A DNA stretch of 6,340 nt from Clostridiales bacterium (lineage in GTDB: Bacteria > Bacillota > Clostridia > Christensenellales > CAG-138). Where the stretch lies: the NCBI GenBank assembly GCA_012511925.1, contig JAAZFD010000192.1, forward strand, positions 1 through 6,340. The letters are read 5' to 3'. The position numbers and the translations under genes were made by a program. The notes below the pieces were generated by a model, which did no database searches, was not told the origin of the DNA, and worked only from the letters and a program-made list of their open reading frames with translations. This document shows, in pieces, positions 5,650 to 6,340 of the stretch (its first letter is position 1; every line of letters begins with the position of its first letter).

Positions 5650-5949
5650 GGCAGGCGGATTATATTCGAGTATGCTTTGATAGAAGGTGTAAACGACACT
5701 AAGGAGTGCGCAATACAGCTTAGCAAAGTTGTTCGAGGGATAAACTGCCATGTAAATTTGATTCCTCTAAACTCTGTTAAAGAGCGTAATTTAATTGGCA
5801 CAACACGAAAAAACGCTCAGCAGTTTTTAGGATTTCTTGAAGATTTGGGAGTTTCGGCTACCATTCGCAGAGAAATGGGAAGCGATATTGAAGGTGCATG
5901 TGGTCAGCTTCGTAGAAGAGTTATTAAAGAAGGAGAGTTTACGGATTAG
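5635..5949 (+). pseudogene. rlmN: RlmN C-terminal remnant downstream of the TAA
   Basis: 104 codons in the same frame as the upstream part, reading KTGRRIIFEYALIEGVND, a GINCHVNLIPLN strand, and IRREMGSDIEGACGQL with the carrier Cys337 at nt 5899-5901. There is no Shine-Dalgarno and no ATG near its beginning; a TTG at 5677 is the first possible start and is unconvincing. The ATG at 5636-5638 is in another frame and soon stops. The remnant is therefore probably untranslated unless the TAA is read through. Its intact conservation argues against long decay. Confidence 0.7.
5930..5937 (+). promoter_or_regulatory. Ribosome binding site for prpC
   Basis: AAGGAGAG, a strong core but 12 nt from ATG 5950, longer than ideal. 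It lies inside the last codons of rlmN, so prpC translation may normally benefit from ribosomes finishing rlmN. Confidence 0.55.
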
Positions 5950-6340
5950 ATGAAGTTTGCATATTCCACAGACATAGGCAAACGCAGCGCTAACGAGGAT
6001 TGTTTGTATGTTCCGCAATCGGAAGATGCAAAGCCTCTCTTTTTAGTTGCAGACGGAATGGGAGGACACAAGGCTGGCGCTATTGCAAGCCGAATGGCAG
6101 CCGAAACCGTTGCAGACTACATACAAAACTATGATTCATTCGATTTAGAAACCATGGTGAAGGTTGCTTCTGCCTATGCTAATGCGCAGGTTTATAAAGA
6201 AGCGATGTCTAATAAAACCTTGTCAGGTATGGGAACTACACTAACCTTTGTATATATTGATGGCAATAGATATGTGGCAGCAAATGTTGGTGATAGTAGA
6301 ATCTATCACTTTAATGGAATTTCGTTGAACCAAATTACGA
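5950..6340 (+). CDS. prpC: PP2C-family Ser/Thr protein phosphatase PrpC, 3' end outside the window
   Basis: Metal-dependent protein phosphatase that reverses phosphorylation by the PrkC-type Ser/Thr kinase. 130 codons are visible, open to the right edge; family members have about 240-250 residues. PP2C motifs present: STDIGKRSANEDCLY (6-20) with Arg12 and the NED triplet (15-17), FLVADGMGGHKAG (31-43) with metal ligand Asp35, LSGMGTTL (91-98) and ANVGDSRIY (111-119). The later DGL and DN metal-binding motifs lie beyond the window. The ATG directly abuts the rlmN TAG in the same frame. The rsmB-rlmN-prpC order is the standard Firmicutes arrangement, and prkC is expected next. The start is supported by the motif spacing and the upstream AAGGAGAG. 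Confidence 0.93.
   Translation, partial: MKFAYSTDIGKRSANEDCLYVPQSEDAKPLFLVADGMGGHKAGAIASRMAAETVADYIQNYDSFDLETMVKVASAYANAQVYKEAMSNKTLSGMGTTLTFVYIDGNRYVAANVGDSRIYHFNGISLNQIT

Larger units (their letters stand above)
4891..5949 (+). pseudogene. rlmN: Interrupted rlmN: dual-specificity 23S rRNA A2503 / tRNA A37 C2-methyltransferase with in-frame TAA
   Basis: Radical-SAM enzyme that makes m2A2503 in 23S rRNA and m2A37 in some tRNAs. Ignoring one stop, the frame has 352 codons before TAG, the normal RlmN length. The N-terminal accessory domain includes QPAFRGEQLFSWLHKG (23-38). The core has Cys103 (equivalent to E. coli C118), cluster cysteines 110, 114 and 117 in CNMGCAFCAST, GSGEPLDNY (161-169) and SISLHAP. 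Codon 248 is TAA. The frame then resumes without shift as YADKTGRRIIFEYALIEGVND, NLIPLN and DIEGACGQLRRR, including Cys337, equivalent to E. coli methyl-carrier C355. RlmN relatives commonly carry Tyr, Gln or Lys near codon 248, each one base from TAA. No other lesion is seen, so decay is recent, or the stop is a sequencing error or is bypassed. The ATG overlaps the rsmB stop (ATGA), with only a weak GGA at 4881-4883 as Shine-Dalgarno. Confidence 0.85.

Noticed and set aside
5394..5801. 135-codon open frame on the minus strand crossing the rlmN stop
   Set aside because: It is antisense to conserved rlmN, shows no recognisable family motif and has no convincing start context; it is a by-product of the coding bias of the + strand.

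Overview
The window is a compact, one-strand housekeeping operon from a low-GC (about 40% by eye) bacterium, most likely a Clostridia-type Firmicute. The grounds are the gene order fmt-rsmB-rlmN-prpC, which is characteristic of Firmicutes, purine-rich Shine-Dalgarno sequences of the AGGAGG type, and a clostridial flavour to the proteins, such as the GSGEPLDNY motif of RlmN. Genus cannot be assigned from the sequence alone. No mobile element, CRISPR array, tRNA or rRNA gene is visible.

Layout, all on the + strand: mtaB (tRNA t6A37 methylthiotransferase; its start lies at or just outside the left edge), hinT (HIT-family nucleotide hydrolase), rnhA (RNase HI), a 52-bp gap, def (peptide deformylase), fmt (Met-tRNA formyltransferase), rsmB (16S rRNA m5C967 methyltransferase, TTG start), rlmN (23S A2503 / tRNA A37 methyltransferase, interrupted) and prpC (PP2C protein phosphatase, cut by the right edge). 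Apart from 22 bp between mtaB and hinT and 52 bp between rnhA and def, the genes touch or overlap (TAA|ATG, ATGA, TTGA, ATGA, TAG|ATG). This implies co-transcription and translational coupling.

The theme is translation. MtaB and RlmN modify A37 of tRNAs, RlmN and RsmB methylate rRNA, and Fmt and Def add and remove the N-terminal formyl group. PrpC normally opposes the Ser/Thr kinase PrkC, whose gene would be expected just beyond the right edge.

The notable anomaly is in rlmN. Codon 248 is an in-frame TAA (5632-5634), but the same frame continues with a well-conserved C-terminal third to TAG at 5947-5949. The part after the stop holds the methyl-carrier cysteine required for catalysis, so the truncated 247-residue product should be inactive. 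The TAA sits in the 11-nt loop of a 13-bp hairpin (5613-5649, one G-U pair). A recent nonsense mutation is the simplest reading; a sequencing error is possible, and stop-codon recoding is a remote but testable alternative. Lesser signals are a set of mutually exclusive short hairpins in the rnhA-def junction, a promoter-like sequence in the tail of mtaB, and a terminator-like hairpin early in fmt.
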